From NCBI GenBank assembly GCA_943788865.1, contig CALSRX010000005.1:62001-126000 (forward strand): a stretch of DNA of 64,000 nucleotides, written 5' to 3'. Below the pieces are notes generated by a model that made no database searches, was not told where the DNA came from, and saw nothing but the letters and a program-made list of their open reading frames with translations. The position numbers and the translations under genes were made by a program. This document shows positions 47,246 to 56,400 of the stretch, in pieces (the first letter of the stretch is position 1; each line of letters opens with the position of its first letter). Origin of the DNA: an uncultured Polaribacter sp. (GTDB lineage: Bacteria > Bacteroidota > Bacteroidia > Flavobacteriales > Flavobacteriaceae).

Positions 47246-47275
47246 AAAAAAGCTCCCAATTGGGAGCTTTTTTTA
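47246..47275 (+). terminator. Terminator after valS (and opposing membrane gene)
   Basis: Perfect AAAGCTCCCAA / TTGGGAGCTTT with T runs on each strand; it serves valS and perhaps the convergent gene ending at 47278. Confidence 0.85.
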
Positions 47276-47277
47276 TA

Positions 47278-47724
47278 TCAAAATTGTGGCATATTCTTTT
47301 TCCAATAACGCATAATTAGAAATGCAGAAATTACAGAAGCAGCAATTCCTTGTATAAAAATAATGAAAAGAATTATAGGGAAACTAAAGTTATTCTTCCA
47401 TAAAAAGAAGCTGTTTTGTAAGATGTTTATAAAACTAGGCTGTACATAATATACATAGATAGTTAATATGGCAAGAGAAATTATAACAGTAAGTAATGTA
47501 GCATAAACACCTGCCAAGAAACTTTTCCAGTACTGAGTCTCCTTATTAATAGTAATGTTTTTTTCAATGGTATAGTTTACACCTAAAAATATGAATACAA
47601 AATTTAGAAGGCGCAGGATAGGCATTTCATCCAAATGCATCCCTCTCAGCAAGAAAAAATAAGCAATCATTGCTATTGAAGTAAGTATAGCACTTTTAAA
47701 GATGAATTTTGTTTTCTCACGCAT
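47278..47724 (-). CDS. Four-helix membrane protein, DUF4199-like
   Basis: 148 residues with four predicted membrane helices (FKSAILTSIAMIAYFFLLRG; ILRLLNFVFIFLGVNYTIEK; SFLAGVYATLLTVIISLAIL; NFSFPIILFIIFIQGIAASV). The helix layout and the short basic C-terminus resemble DUF4199 proteins of Bacteroidota. No functional residue stands out. Alone, on the minus strand. Confidence 0.6.
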   Translation of the reverse strand: MREKTKFIFKSAILTSIAMIAYFFLLRGMHLDEMPILRLLNFVFIFLGVNYTIEKNITINKETQYWKSFLAGVYATLLTVIISLAILTIYVYYVQPSFINILQNSFFLWKNNFSFPIILFIIFIQGIAASVISAFLIMRYWKKNMPQF

Positions 47725-47796
47725 AACAAATTCGTTTTTAAATCGATATTAAAAGTATGCTTTTTTTTTATGAAAAACGAAGTGCTTTTTTCATTC

Positions 47797-50709
47797 TTAT
47801 AAAAAAGCTTCTTTTAATAAGGTTATTGGATGCTTTGCTATACGTTGCGTTCCATCAAAAATTTGATGTCTACAACTAGTTCCAGCAGCAACAATTTCTG
47901 TATCTGTAGCACAATTTCTTACTTTCGGAAATAAAGTATCTTCACCCACTTGCATACTTAATTCGTAGTGTTCTTTTTCATATCCAAAACTTCCTGCCAT
48001 TCCGCAACAACCTGTGTTCATCAAAGTTACAGAGTAATTTTCCGGAATGTTTAACATCGTAAAACTTGCTGTTGTACTAGACAATGCTTTTTGATGACAA
48101 TGTCCGTGAATCTTAAGTGTTTTACTTTCAGAAGTAAATAACGAAGTATCTATATTTCCTTTTAGATGCTCATGGTTTAAAAACTCTTCAATGGTAAAAG
48201 CGTTTTTTGCAATTTCTTCGGCAGAAGTTGTATCATCAGCCAAACGGATGTATTCATCTCTAAAGGTTAAAATTGCTGAGGGTTCTATTCCGATTAAAGG
48301 TGTGTCGTCTGAAACAACCTCTTTAAAAATGGCAATATTCTCATTACAAACTTGTTTCGCTTCCTTTAAAAATCCTTTCGAAATAAAACTTCGTCCACTT
48401 TCTTGATGCTCCAACACTTCAACAGTGAACCCTAATTTCTCTAGGACAAAAATGGCATCTTTTCCGATTTCAACATCGTAGTAATTGGTGAACTCATCAT
48501 TAAATAAATATACTTTTTTTTGAGATTGCTTTACTGTGTTCGCAATGACAACACGTTTTTTATACCAATTTTTTAGTGTTTTAGAAGCTAATTTCGGAAT
48601 ACTTCTTTTTTGCGAAACACCCATTAAGGCTTTTGCGAATGAAGTATTCAACAACTTATTGGTTAGTGTAGGAGTGAGGCTTCCTAATTTGTTATACTTT
48701 ACATTATTGGCAAAGAGTTTTGATCTAAAAGAATACCCATTAGTTTCTTGATATTGATATAAAAATTCTGCTTTTAAAGCCGAAACATCAACATTACTTG
48801 GACATTCACTAGCACACGCTTTACAGCTTAAGCACAAATCAAAAACTTCTTTTAATTCGCTATGATTAAATTTATTTTGTTTTTCAGAGTTGGTTAAAAA
48901 CTCACGCAAAGCATTTGCTCTTGCTCGAGTGGTGTCTTTTTCGTTTTTGGTAGCTCTGTAACTCGGACACATTGTTCCGCCAGCTGAAACAGGTTTTCTA
49001 CAATCTCCAGACCCATTGCATTTTTCAGCTAATTTTAAGATGCCTTCGTTTTCAGAAAAATCTTGAATGGTTTTGATAACTGGTTCTTCTCTATCAATTT
49101 TATAGCGTAAGCTTTCATCCATCGAAAAAGCATCTGTAATTTTTCCTTTGTTGAATACGTTATTTGGATCAAAAGCTTTTTTAATGCGTCGTAACAATTG
49201 ATAATTTTCTTCTCCAATCATTAACGGAATAAATTCTGCACGAACAATTCCGTCACCATGTTCACCACTAAAAGAGCCCTTATATTTCTTGACTAATTTT
49301 GCAGTTTCTGTAGTGATTTTTCTGAACAAAACCACATCTTCTTTCTTCTTCAGGTTTAAAATTGGACGTAAATGAATTTCTCCTGCACCGGCATGGGCAT
49401 AATAGATGGCTTTTTGTTTGTAGGCATCCATCATAGCGGTAAACTCATCTATATAGTTAGGTAAGTCTTCTAAGGCAACCGCCGTATCTTCTATACAAGC
49501 TAATGCTTTTTTATCGCCAATCATATTTCCTAATAAACCTAAGCCAGCTTTTCGCAAAGCAAATATTTTATTGATATCATCTCCGTAAATTTTTGGATGG
49601 TGATATCCTAAGTTTTCTTTTTCTAAATCAGCAATGACATTGTTTGCCAATATTTCTGTTTCTTCAATGGTATCTGCTGCAACTTCTAACATCAATACAG
49701 CCTGTGGATCACCTTGTAAAAAGAACCTATTTTTAGCTTGTTCTCGGTTGTTTTTTGTGCAATCTAAAATTGCTTTATCCATCAATTCACAAGTATATAA
49801 ATTGTGTTTCATGGTTATTAACGTCGCTTTTAAACTTTCGTTGATGCTTTTAAAATGCGAGGTAATTAAGATACTTTCTTTAGGCTGAACGGCATCTAAT
49901 CGTAAAGTAATTGTTGTAGAAAAAGCCAAGGTACCCTCACTTCCTCCTAATAATTTTGCAACGTTTATGGTTGATTCTGTACCACCAAACAAATCTGATT
50001 TTAAAAATTCATCAATGGCATAACCTGTATTCCTTCTATGAATGGTTTCTTTTGGGAACTCTTTTTTTATTTCTTCTTGTGCAGAATCAAAAATCAATTC
50101 GCTATAAATGGCTTTGTAAATAGAACCTTCAAAGGTCTCTAATTCCATCTTTTCTTTGAATTCTTTTGAAGAAATTTCAGAAAAGGTAGCCAAACTTCCA
50201 TCACTCAAAACAGCATCAATAGAGAGTACTTTATCTCGTGTCACTCCATAGCGAATAGAAGTACTTCCAGAAGAATTATTACCCACCATTCCGCCAATCA
50301 TACAACGGTTAGAGGTGGAGGTGTTTGGACCGAAAAACAACTCATGTGGTTTTAAATAGTTGTTTAATTCATCACGAATAATTCCCGGTTCAACGGTAAT
50401 GGTTTTTGCGTTTTTATCAAAAGAAATGATGTTGGTAAAATGTTTAGAAACATCTACCACAATTCCGTCTCCAACACATTGTCCGGCTAACGAAGTTCCT
50501 GCGGTTCTCGGAATTAGTGTAATCTCATTTTTAGTAGCAAAAGCAATCAATTGCTGAATATCTGTAACATCTTTTGGAAAGGCAACTGCCAACGGAATCT
50601 TACGATACACAGAAGCGTCTGTAGCGTAGATTGACTTGTATAACTCATCAAAAAGGAGATCTCCTTTTAAAGAAGTAGTTAATGCAATTAAAATAGAATC
50701 GTCAATCAT
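47797..50709 (-). CDS. FAD/Fe-S D-2-hydroxyacid dehydrogenase (YdiJ/GlcD-GlcF fusion type)
   Basis: 970 residues. In order: PCMH FAD-binding domain (LIPRTAGTSLAGQCVGDGIV; MIGGMVGNNSSGSTSIRYGV), FAD-oxidase C-terminal domain (HAGAGEIHLRPILN; GSFSGEHGDGIVRAEF), a 4Fe-4S segment (MCPSYRATKNE; CLSCKACASECPSNVDVSAL) and two CCG domains (HGHCHQKALS; NTGCCGMAGSFGYEKEHYE). E. coli YdiJ of similar build oxidises D-2-hydroxyglutarate; related ones oxidise D-lactate or glycolate and pass electrons to quinone. Near residue 725 the stretch VIANTVKQSQ is written by a dispersed repeat (48522-48550), apparently tolerated between the Fe-S and CCG domains. Confidence 0.9.
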   Translation of the reverse strand: MIDDSILIALTTSLKGDLLFDELYKSIYATDASVYRKIPLAVAFPKDVTDIQQLIAFATKNEITLIPRTAGTSLAGQCVGDGIVVDVSKHFTNIISFDKNAKTITVEPGIIRDELNNYLKPHELFFGPNTSTSNRCMIGGMVGNNSSGSTSIRYGVTRDKVLSIDAVLSDGSLATFSEISSKEFKEKMELETFEGSIYKAIYSELIFDSAQEEIKKEFPKETIHRRNTGYAIDEFLKSDLFGGTESTINVAKLLGGSEGTLAFSTTITLRLDAVQPKESILITSHFKSINESLKATLITMKHNLYTCELMDKAILDCTKNNREQAKNRFFLQGDPQAVLMLEVAADTIEETEILANNVIADLEKENLGYHHPKIYGDDINKIFALRKAGLGLLGNMIGDKKALACIEDTAVALEDLPNYIDEFTAMMDAYKQKAIYYAHAGAGEIHLRPILNLKKKEDVVLFRKITTETAKLVKKYKGSFSGEHGDGIVRAEFIPLMIGEENYQLLRRIKKAFDPNNVFNKGKITDAFSMDESLRYKIDREEPVIKTIQDFSENEGILKLAEKCNGSGDCRKPVSAGGTMCPSYRATKNEKDTTRARANALREFLTNSEKQNKFNHSELKEVFDLCLSCKACASECPSNVDVSALKAEFLYQYQETNGYSFRSKLFANNVKYNKLGSLTPTLTNKLLNTSFAKALMGVSQKRSIPKLASKTLKNWYKKRVVIANTVKQSQKKVYLFNDEFTNYYDVEIGKDAIFVLEKLGFTVEVLEHQESGRSFISKGFLKEAKQVCNENIAIFKEVVSDDTPLIGIEPSAILTFRDEYIRLADDTTSAEEIAKNAFTIEEFLNHEHLKGNIDTSLFTSESKTLKIHGHCHQKALSSTTASFTMLNIPENYSVTLMNTGCCGMAGSFGYEKEHYELSMQVGEDTLFPKVRNCATDTEIVAAGTSCRHQIFDGTQRIAKHPITLLKEAFL
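48522..48550. repeat. Half copy of the palindromic repeat inside a coding region
   Basis: GAGATTGCTTTACTGTGTTCGCAATGACA corresponds to the right half of copies at 2691 and 17985; it keeps the dehydrogenase frame open. Confidence 0.75.
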
Positions 50710-50815
50710 TTTTTACAGAATCGTATACTGCGAATTTAAAAAGAATAAATTGCTTCTTGATATATTTATTTAGGAATGATTGAATGCAAATTGATTTTCT
50801 AGATTTTTAAGTTTT

Positions 50816-50950
50816 GCTAACGTGTTTGTAAAAGGTTAGTTGCTGTGGTTAAACAATAAAGTTAATAAATAATTACTGACAAAGAAAATCCGCAAGGATT
50901 TTCGTAAGTAGGCTAGAAGCAAGCAATTAATTATACACGGTGTTATATGC
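50816..50950. repeat. attC-like or mobile repeat overlapping the DUF3050 3' end
   Basis: Outer ends GCTAACGTG (50816-50824) and CACGGTGTTATATGC (50936-50950) are imperfect complements (GTG/CAC plus TAAC/GTTA); inside is a perfect hairpin GAAAATCC-GCAA-GGATTTTC (50884-50903). It ends in the coding region of the minus-strand gene and encodes its final residues AYNTVYN and stop. The layout is that of a gene-cassette recombination site or a small mobile element; no integrase is in the window. Confidence 0.55.
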
Positions 50951-51721
50951 AGGCTTTTTATTCTGTATTAAATCAGATATAGCATTCCAAAGTTCAATTC
51001 GTTTTTCTAATGATTGTTTTGCTACAGTTAGTGTTTCATTCCATTTTTGTTCATCATCTTTACATAATTCAGAAATCATCTCAAGAGATAGAGGACCGTG
51101 TTCATCTCCGTCAAGTTCAATATGTCGTTCGAGATAGTAATTTATTTTGTTGTATAATTTGTTTTCAGAATCTGAATTTTTAAGAATTTCTATAAACATA
51201 TCTGGAATAACATCTTCTCTTCCAAAGGTAAATGCCGAAGCTACAAGATGTGGCTTATTTGTTTCAATAATTGAAAATGTGAATTTAACAAAATCAGCTA
51301 CTCTATTATCGACATTAACTTGACTAAAACAATAGTCAACGGAATTCCCTAATGCAATAAGCTTAATAAAATCATTGATTTCATTCGTATTTCCATTTAC
51401 TTGGAACATTGCATCTAAATACATCTCAAAATGACTCTTTGGCTCTCCCAATTCATTAATGTCACTTTCCTCTCCGTGAACAATTTCATTTATAAATCTT
51501 GATAGTTTTGGGTTTTTTGGTGGTGTCCAGGGTGTTTGAACTTTAGTGAGGTTTATTTGAAGATTCTTTAAAAGAGACATAAAATCCCATACTGCAAATA
51601 CGTGATTTTCCATGAAAATTTTTATGTCATTAATGTCACGTAAATTTTCATAAAGTTTATGATTTTTCAATTCATTTCTTAATTCAGAAATCTCATTTTC
51701 TATATACTCTATTTTATTCAT
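50927..51721 (-). CDS. DUF3050 protein (heme-oxygenase-like fold), probable cassette gene
   Basis: 264 residues, all helical. DUF3050 marks: [35 protein letters not shown], then [17 protein letters not shown] with metal-ligand-like His and Glu. The heme-oxygenase-like di-metal oxidase superfamily includes enzymes that act on small molecules, so oxidase or oxygenase activity is possible but untested. The C-terminus KPAYNTVYN is repeat-derived. Gene-free flanks of 217 and 456 bases, both with repeat-like text, set it apart from neighbours. Confidence 0.8.
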   Translation of the reverse strand: MNKIEYIENEISELRNELKNHKLYENLRDINDIKIFMENHVFAVWDFMSLLKNLQINLTKVQTPWTPPKNPKLSRFINEIVHGEESDINELGEPKSHFEMYLDAMFQVNGNTNEINDFIKLIALGNSVDYCFSQVNVDNRVADFVKFTFSIIETNKPHLVASAFTFGREDVIPDMFIEILKNSDSENKLYNKINYYLERHIELDGDEHGPLSLEMISELCKDDEQKWNETLTVAKQSLEKRIELWNAISDLIQNKKPAYNTVYN

Positions 51722-52177
51722 TTTTTAATTTATCTATTAGATCTAAATAATGTAAGTCTCAAATTTAAAGCTAAAAATTGAAAGTATTTTAAATCAGAAA
51801 TAAATAAAACAAATGATTAAATAGCTAAAAGTTTTAGTAACAAGTAAAGAACATAGCTCTCGTTTATATATACCGTCGGCTTGCATATAATGCATTTTGA
51901 TATGAATCTGTTTTAATGATTTATATCAGCAGTTAGCGAAGTTATCAAAAAAAGAGTTTAGAATCAAGCTAAACTTTAAAAGTAGAATTCCAAAAAAATA
52001 AAAGTACCTCCTGATTTTTGTTTCCCTCCTGAGCGGAGTCGAAGGGTTCATCAAGGATAAATGAAATGAATGAAGAAGGCGGCAATTTGTTAAACAAACG
52101 TTAAATAGGTTGCGGTAAATTTTCATACAACGTTAGTTTCTTTAACTTGTAGGCTGAAAACTAACAAACCATTTTTA
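51722..52177. other. Gene-free 456-base stretch upstream of DUF3050 and M14
   Basis: AT-rich. Contains TTGCATATAATGCA (51881-51894), CAGTTAGCG (51930-51938), a CCCTCC...GAAGGG repeat (52024-52046) and AACGTTAG (52129-52136). The GTTAG-type cores on both sides of the DUF3050 gene fit an inserted cassette. No coding frame is convincing. Confidence 0.5.
52024..52046. repeat. Short dispersed repeat CCCTCCTGAGCGGAGTCGAAGGG
   Basis: Ends CCCT and AGGG; the inside GAGCGGAGTCGAAG is a sequence that recurs in many flavobacterial intergenic regions. The IR at 13593 shares the TCGAAGG part. Confidence 0.6.
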
Positions 52178-54676
52178 ATGAAAAAACTCACCATCCTTTT
52201 CTTGTTGCTAGCATATTCAGTAACGGCACAACAAGTAGATTTATCGTACTATTTACCCAAAGATGTAAGCTATAATAAAAACATCCCCACACCAAAATCT
52301 GTTATCGGTCATGAAGTTGGAGAATGGCATGTGACTCATGATAAGTTGGCCGAGTATATGAAAGCCTTGGCAAAAGCATCAGATAGAATTTCTATAGAAA
52401 GTAGAGGGACAACTTTTGAAGGAAGACCTTTATTGTTGTTAACCATTACGTCGCCTAAAAATCATCAAAATTTAGAAAGCATTCGCAAAAACCATCTAGC
52501 GGCAACAAATGATGCTTCCATAGATGTGTCTAACGCACCAATAGTGCTGTATCAAGGATTTTCTATTCATGGTAACGAGCCAAGTGGCTCCAATGCTAGC
52601 TTAGCAGTAGCCTATTATTTAGCCGCTGCTCAAGGAAGTAAGATTGACGAGTTATTAGACAATACGGTTATTTTGTTTGATCCATCTTTTAATCCAGACG
52701 GATTGCAACGTTTTTCATATTGGGCAAATACCAACAAAGCGATCAACATCAATCCAGATCCAAACGACAGAGAATACAGAGAAGTTTGGCCTGGTGGTAG
52801 AACCAATCATTATTGGTTTGATATGAATAGAGATTGGTTGCCTGTGCAATTGCCAGAATCTAGAGTACGAATAGCATCTTTTCATAAATGGATGCCAAAT
52901 GTTTTGACAGATCATCATGAAATGGGTTCGAATTCTTCGTTTTTCTTTCAACCAGGGATTCCGTCTAGAACCAACCCATTAACACCTCAATTAAATCAAG
53001 ATTTAACCAAGCAAATTGCAACGTATCATGCCAAAGGATTGGATAAAATAGGTTCAATGTATTATTCAGAAGAAGGTTATGACGATTTTTATTATGGTAA
53101 AGGCTCAACCTTTCCAGATGTAAATGGAAGCATCGGAATTTTATTTGAGCAAGGAAGTTCTCGTGGTCATGCACAAGAAACGGTTAATGGAGTTTTAACG
53201 TTTCCGTTTACTATAAGAAATCAATTTACAGCGGCATTGTCTACGTTAGAAGCAGCACGTAATATGCGTGTTCAAATCTTAAAATACCAACAAGATTTCT
53301 TTAAAAACTCCAGAAAAGAAGCTGCTAAAAGCAAAGCAATTGTTTTTGGTGATGAGAAAGATGCGGCTAAAACCTATCATTTAGCAGAAATTTTAAAGAG
53401 ACATCAAATACAGTTTAATGAAGTTGCATCAGATTTTACATCAAAGGGAAAAACCTATAAAAAGGGGAGTAGTTTTGTGATTCCAATGGATCAAAAAAAC
53501 AGCCGTTTGGTAAAAGCAATGTTCCAAAAAACAACCACGTTTACAGACAGTTTATTTTATGATATTTCTGCATGGACATTTCCGTTGGCATTTAATTTAG
53601 ATTACGAAGAAGATATTGCTACCAGTAAAATAGGTAAAAAAGTAACCAATTTAGAAATACCAAAAGGATCTATTTCGTATAAGAGTGATTATGGGTATTT
53701 AATGCCGTGGAATGAGTATTACACTCCAAAAGCATTGAACACTATTTTAGATAAAGGCATAAGAGCAAAAGTGTCTTTAAAGAAATTTAATAATGGCGGT
53801 AAAGAGTATGACTACGGAACCATTTTTATCCCTGTACAGAACCAAAAATTAAATTCGGTAGACTTGTTTACTTTTTTAGAAGAAGTGGCTAAAAATAGTC
53901 ATGTACACTTTTATGGAACAAGAACAGGGTTGAATGAGGGAATTGATTTAGGGTCTAACAATATTGTAAATGTGAGTCCTAAGAAAATTGCCATGTTTGT
54001 AGGAGACGGAATTTCTAGTTCTGATGCTGGAGAAATTTGGCATTTATTTGACACCCGTTTTAATATTAAAGTAACAAAACTAGACATGTCTTATGTGGGT
54101 AGAACCGACTTAAGCAAATACACTACAATAATTGCTCCGAGTAGTAATAGTGTAGATAAAGGCACTGAAGAAAGATTAAAAACATGGGTTCGTAATGGCG
54201 GTGTTTTAATTGGTTATAGAAGTACAGTTAGATGGTTGGCTTCTAAGAAATTTATCGACTTAGAATTTAAAAAAGCAGATTCGCCTACAAATCCTGTTAC
54301 ATTTGAAAATAGGAGTTTGCGTTCTGGCGCTCAGGTAATCGGAGGTGCAATTTTTAATACAAAGTTAGATCTATCGCATCCAATAAATTTTGGATACAAG
54401 AATGATGAATTGCCAATGTTTAGAAATACAACTATTTTTATTGAGCCAAGCAAGACCAATTATAACAACCCAATTCGGTATACAGATAAACCGTTACTGG
54501 CAGGGTACATTTCGAAACAGAATTTAGCTCAGTTAAAAAACTCAGTTCCGTTTCAAGTACAAAGAATGGGTAGAGGTAGAGTGATTGTTTTTACAGATAA
54601 CACCAACTTTAGAGCATTTTGGTACGGAACCAATAAGTTGTTAATGAATGCTATTTTCTTTGGAGATAAGATGTAG
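52178..54676 (+). CDS. M14-family zinc carboxypeptidase, secreted (intact paralogue)
   Basis: 832 residues with signal peptide (MKKLTILFLLLAYSVTA). Zinc ligands: His and Glu in GFSIHGNEPSGSNAS near residue 135, and His in LTDHHEMGSNSSFF near residue 250. Substrate-binding text DREYREVWPGGRTNHYWFDM, NRDW. Catalytic Glu probably in GILFEQGSSRG. The last 250 residues are a DJ-1/glutamine-amidotransferase-like domain (KIAMFVGDGISSSDAGEIWH; WVRNGGVLIGYRSTVRWL). It is the intact relative of the broken gene at 13639. It probably digests peptides outside the cell. Confidence 0.92.
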   Translation: MKKLTILFLLLAYSVTAQQVDLSYYLPKDVSYNKNIPTPKSVIGHEVGEWHVTHDKLAEYMKALAKASDRISIESRGTTFEGRPLLLLTITSPKNHQNLESIRKNHLAATNDASIDVSNAPIVLYQGFSIHGNEPSGSNASLAVAYYLAAAQGSKIDELLDNTVILFDPSFNPDGLQRFSYWANTNKAININPDPNDREYREVWPGGRTNHYWFDMNRDWLPVQLPESRVRIASFHKWMPNVLTDHHEMGSNSSFFFQPGIPSRTNPLTPQLNQDLTKQIATYHAKGLDKIGSMYYSEEGYDDFYYGKGSTFPDVNGSIGILFEQGSSRGHAQETVNGVLTFPFTIRNQFTAALSTLEAARNMRVQILKYQQDFFKNSRKEAAKSKAIVFGDEKDAAKTYHLAEILKRHQIQFNEVASDFTSKGKTYKKGSSFVIPMDQKNSRLVKAMFQKTTTFTDSLFYDISAWTFPLAFNLDYEEDIATSKIGKKVTNLEIPKGSISYKSDYGYLMPWNEYYTPKALNTILDKGIRAKVSLKKFNNGGKEYDYGTIFIPVQNQKLNSVDLFTFLEEVAKNSHVHFYGTRTGLNEGIDLGSNNIVNVSPKKIAMFVGDGISSSDAGEIWHLFDTRFNIKVTKLDMSYVGRTDLSKYTTIIAPSSNSVDKGTEERLKTWVRNGGVLIGYRSTVRWLASKKFIDLEFKKADSPTNPVTFENRSLRSGAQVIGGAIFNTKLDLSHPINFGYKNDELPMFRNTTIFIEPSKTNYNNPIRYTDKPLLAGYISKQNLAQLKNSVPFQVQRMGRGRVIVFTDNTNFRAFWYGTNKLLMNAIFFGDKM

Positions 54677-54700
54677 AACATAGTTGCAAAACAGTAACGT

Positions 54701-54742
54701 AAAAAATCGCAAAGTTATCTTGAATAGCTTTGCGATTTTTTT
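54701..54742 (+). terminator. Terminator after the M14 peptidase
   Basis: AAAAAATCGCAAAG / CTTTGCGATTTTTTT around a 13-base loop, 25 bases past the stop. Confidence 0.85.
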
Positions 54743-54805
54743 GTTCTAAAAATAGTAACAAACAATACAACTTTTCGTCTTATTGATATATCAATAAATT
54801 GAACT

Positions 54806-54964
54806 ATGAGTTTATTAAGAGTTTTATTAGCAATTTTCTTCCCGCCATTATCTGTTTTAGGAAAAGGATGTGGCTCTTTTTTAATCGTTTTTTTACTAAC
54901 ACTTTGTGGATGGGTTCCTGGAGTAATTGCTGCGTTGGTAATTTTAAACAACCCTGATAACTAA
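54806..54964 (+). CDS. YqaE/Pmp3-family membrane peptide
   Basis: 52 residues: SLLRVLLAIFFPPLSVLGKG, then CGSFLIVFLLTLCGWVPGVI and AALVILNNPDN. Two membrane helices with the Pmp3 marks FPPLSV and GWxPGxIxAxxxI. In yeast and bacteria such peptides respond to salt or membrane stress. Too short for automated ORF calling. Its last four bases overlap the end of the convergent csaA. Confidence 0.9.
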   Translation: MSLLRVLLAIFFPPLSVLGKGCGSFLIVFLLTLCGWVPGVIAALVILNNPDN

Positions 54965-55299
54965 GAAACCTGTTCTCCGTTTTTAATGTGTTCAGAAGCT
55001 TTTAATAAAACAACGTTTCCTTCTTCATTATAAATTCCCAACACCAAACATTCGCTCATAAAATTAGCAATTTGTCGAGGTTTAAAATTCACAATAGCTG
55101 TTACTTGTCGATTTAGTAAATCATCTTTTGTATATAAATCTGTGATTTGAGCGCTTGATTTTTTAATACCTAAACCTCCAAAATCTATGGTTAATTGATA
55201 GGCTGGTTTTCGAGCTTTAGGGAAATCGCTAACTTCAATAATAGTTCCGACTCTCATATCTACTTTTAAAAAATCTTCGAAAGTGATTTCTTCTTTCAT
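54961..55299 (-). CDS. csaA: CsaA-like tRNA-binding-domain protein
   Basis: 112 residues, one OB-fold tRNA-binding domain (MetG C-terminal type): FEDFLKVDMRVGTIIEVSDF, ARKPAYQLTIDFGGLGIKKS, SAQITDLY, and NFMSECLVLGIYNEEGNVVL. CsaA is described as a dimeric secretion-linked chaperone in Bacillus and as a tRNA-binding protein. Its start shares one base with the stop of the upstream gene (ATGA), so it is coupled to the Mpo1-like gene. Confidence 0.9.
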   Translation of the reverse strand: MKEEITFEDFLKVDMRVGTIIEVSDFPKARKPAYQLTIDFGGLGIKKSSAQITDLYTKDDLLNRQVTAIVNFKPRQIANFMSECLVLGIYNEEGNVVLLKASEHIKNGEQVS

Positions 55300-55757
55300 T
55301 ATTTTCCTATTTTTTTAAGTACCCAAAGTGGTCCGATTAATAAAAACTGTAAGTCTTTTATAAAGGATGGCTTTTTACCTTCTACTTTATGACCGTAAAA
55401 CTGCCCAATCCAAGCAACCACAAAAATAGCGAATGAAATAATAGCAAGGTTTCCAAAACCACTCAGCCAATAGTTTCCAATAATTGAAAGGAGACTTACC
55501 AATAGCATATTGATAAAATACCAAAAACCTAAACGTAGGTAAAAAATTAATACAAAAGCTACAACTACTGTAGCCCAATTTTCAATCAACGGGTTATATA
55601 AACCAAAAGTGTTTTCTAAAAGAGTAGTAGGAATACTCATAAACAATCCAATCACACTAAAAAATATAGCTGGAACACATATAAAATGAATAGTGATGTT
55701 GGTTTTGTTTTGATGACTGATTGCATATTCATCAAACCATTGTTGTGCAGTTTTCAT
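55299..55757 (-). CDS. Mpo1-like (DUF962) membrane protein
   Basis: 152 residues from ATG 55757; the frame goes on upstream but KTAQQWFDEYAISHQNKTNI is the family start. Four membrane helices (TIHFICVPAIFFSVIGLFMS onward) and polar His positions in SHQNKTN, HFICVP and HKVEGKKPSF. Yeast Mpo1 is a 2-hydroxy fatty acid dioxygenase that uses Fe2+ and those histidines; the same job is likely but not shown in bacteria. Overlaps csaA by one base. Confidence 0.85.
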   Translation of the reverse strand: MKTAQQWFDEYAISHQNKTNITIHFICVPAIFFSVIGLFMSIPTTLLENTFGLYNPLIENWATVVVAFVLIFYLRLGFWYFINMLLVSLLSIIGNYWLSGFGNLAIISFAIFVVAWIGQFYGHKVEGKKPSFIKDLQFLLIGPLWVLKKIGK

Positions 55758-55868
55758 AAAAATTGAATTAAAGAATAAATATAGGAATTTTATTGTTCCC
55801 GACATTCTTCAATAGATTCGGAGTCTGCTTTTTTAATAGATTCCTGTTTTTAGAGGAATGACAACTAG

Positions 55869-56399
55869 TTATGTCCAATCATTGCGAATTAATAAATTCT
55901 CAATATGTGCATAATGATGATTGCAATGCCAAGCATAAATTGCGATGTTCTTTTTTAAAGAAACATTCGCCCCGCTTTCTGGATGAATAAATTCTTTATC
56001 TAAATCTTCTTTAGAAAGCCCTTTTAATAAATAAACCCACTTAGCATGCAATGCTTTAATAAACTGAAGTGATAATGCTATGGGAGCATCTTTAGTGTCA
56101 AACAATTCAGCCCAACGATCTTCATAATAAGCTTTAATAATTGGTTGCTCTTCTGTCAATGCCCATTTAAATCGAATATAACTATGTACATGGCTATCTC
56201 CACAATGATGAATGGTTTGTCTTACTGACCAACCACCTTCTCTATAAGGAGTGTCTAATTGCTCTTCGGATAAACTCTCTACTAATTTTTCTAATTTTAA
56301 AGGAAAGTTATCAATATCAGAAATCCATTTTTCAATATCTTTCTTTGAAATATTTTCAGGAATTTGTACTTGTCCGATTGGGTATTTTAAATGCTCCAA
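55869..56399 (-). CDS. Bacillithiol transferase, YfiT/BstA type (DinB superfamily)
   Basis: 176 residues. YfiT-family start LKYPIGQVQIPENISKKDIE, then DTPYREGGWSVRQTIHHCGD and AWHCNHHYAHIENL, where the spaced histidines (HH..DSH and H..HH) form the metal site of DinB-like four-helix bundles. Members move bacillithiol onto electrophiles such as antibiotics and toxic thiol targets. bshC in the same window (16377) fits with bacillithiol being made. One base separates it from the upstream TPR gene. Confidence 0.88.
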   Translation of the reverse strand: MEHLKYPIGQVQIPENISKKDIEKWISDIDNFPLKLEKLVESLSEEQLDTPYREGGWSVRQTIHHCGDSHVHSYIRFKWALTEEQPIIKAYYEDRWAELFDTKDAPIALSLQFIKALHAKWVYLLKGLSKEDLDKEFIHPESGANVSLKKNIAIYAWHCNHHYAHIENLLIRNDWT

Positions 56400-56400
56400 A

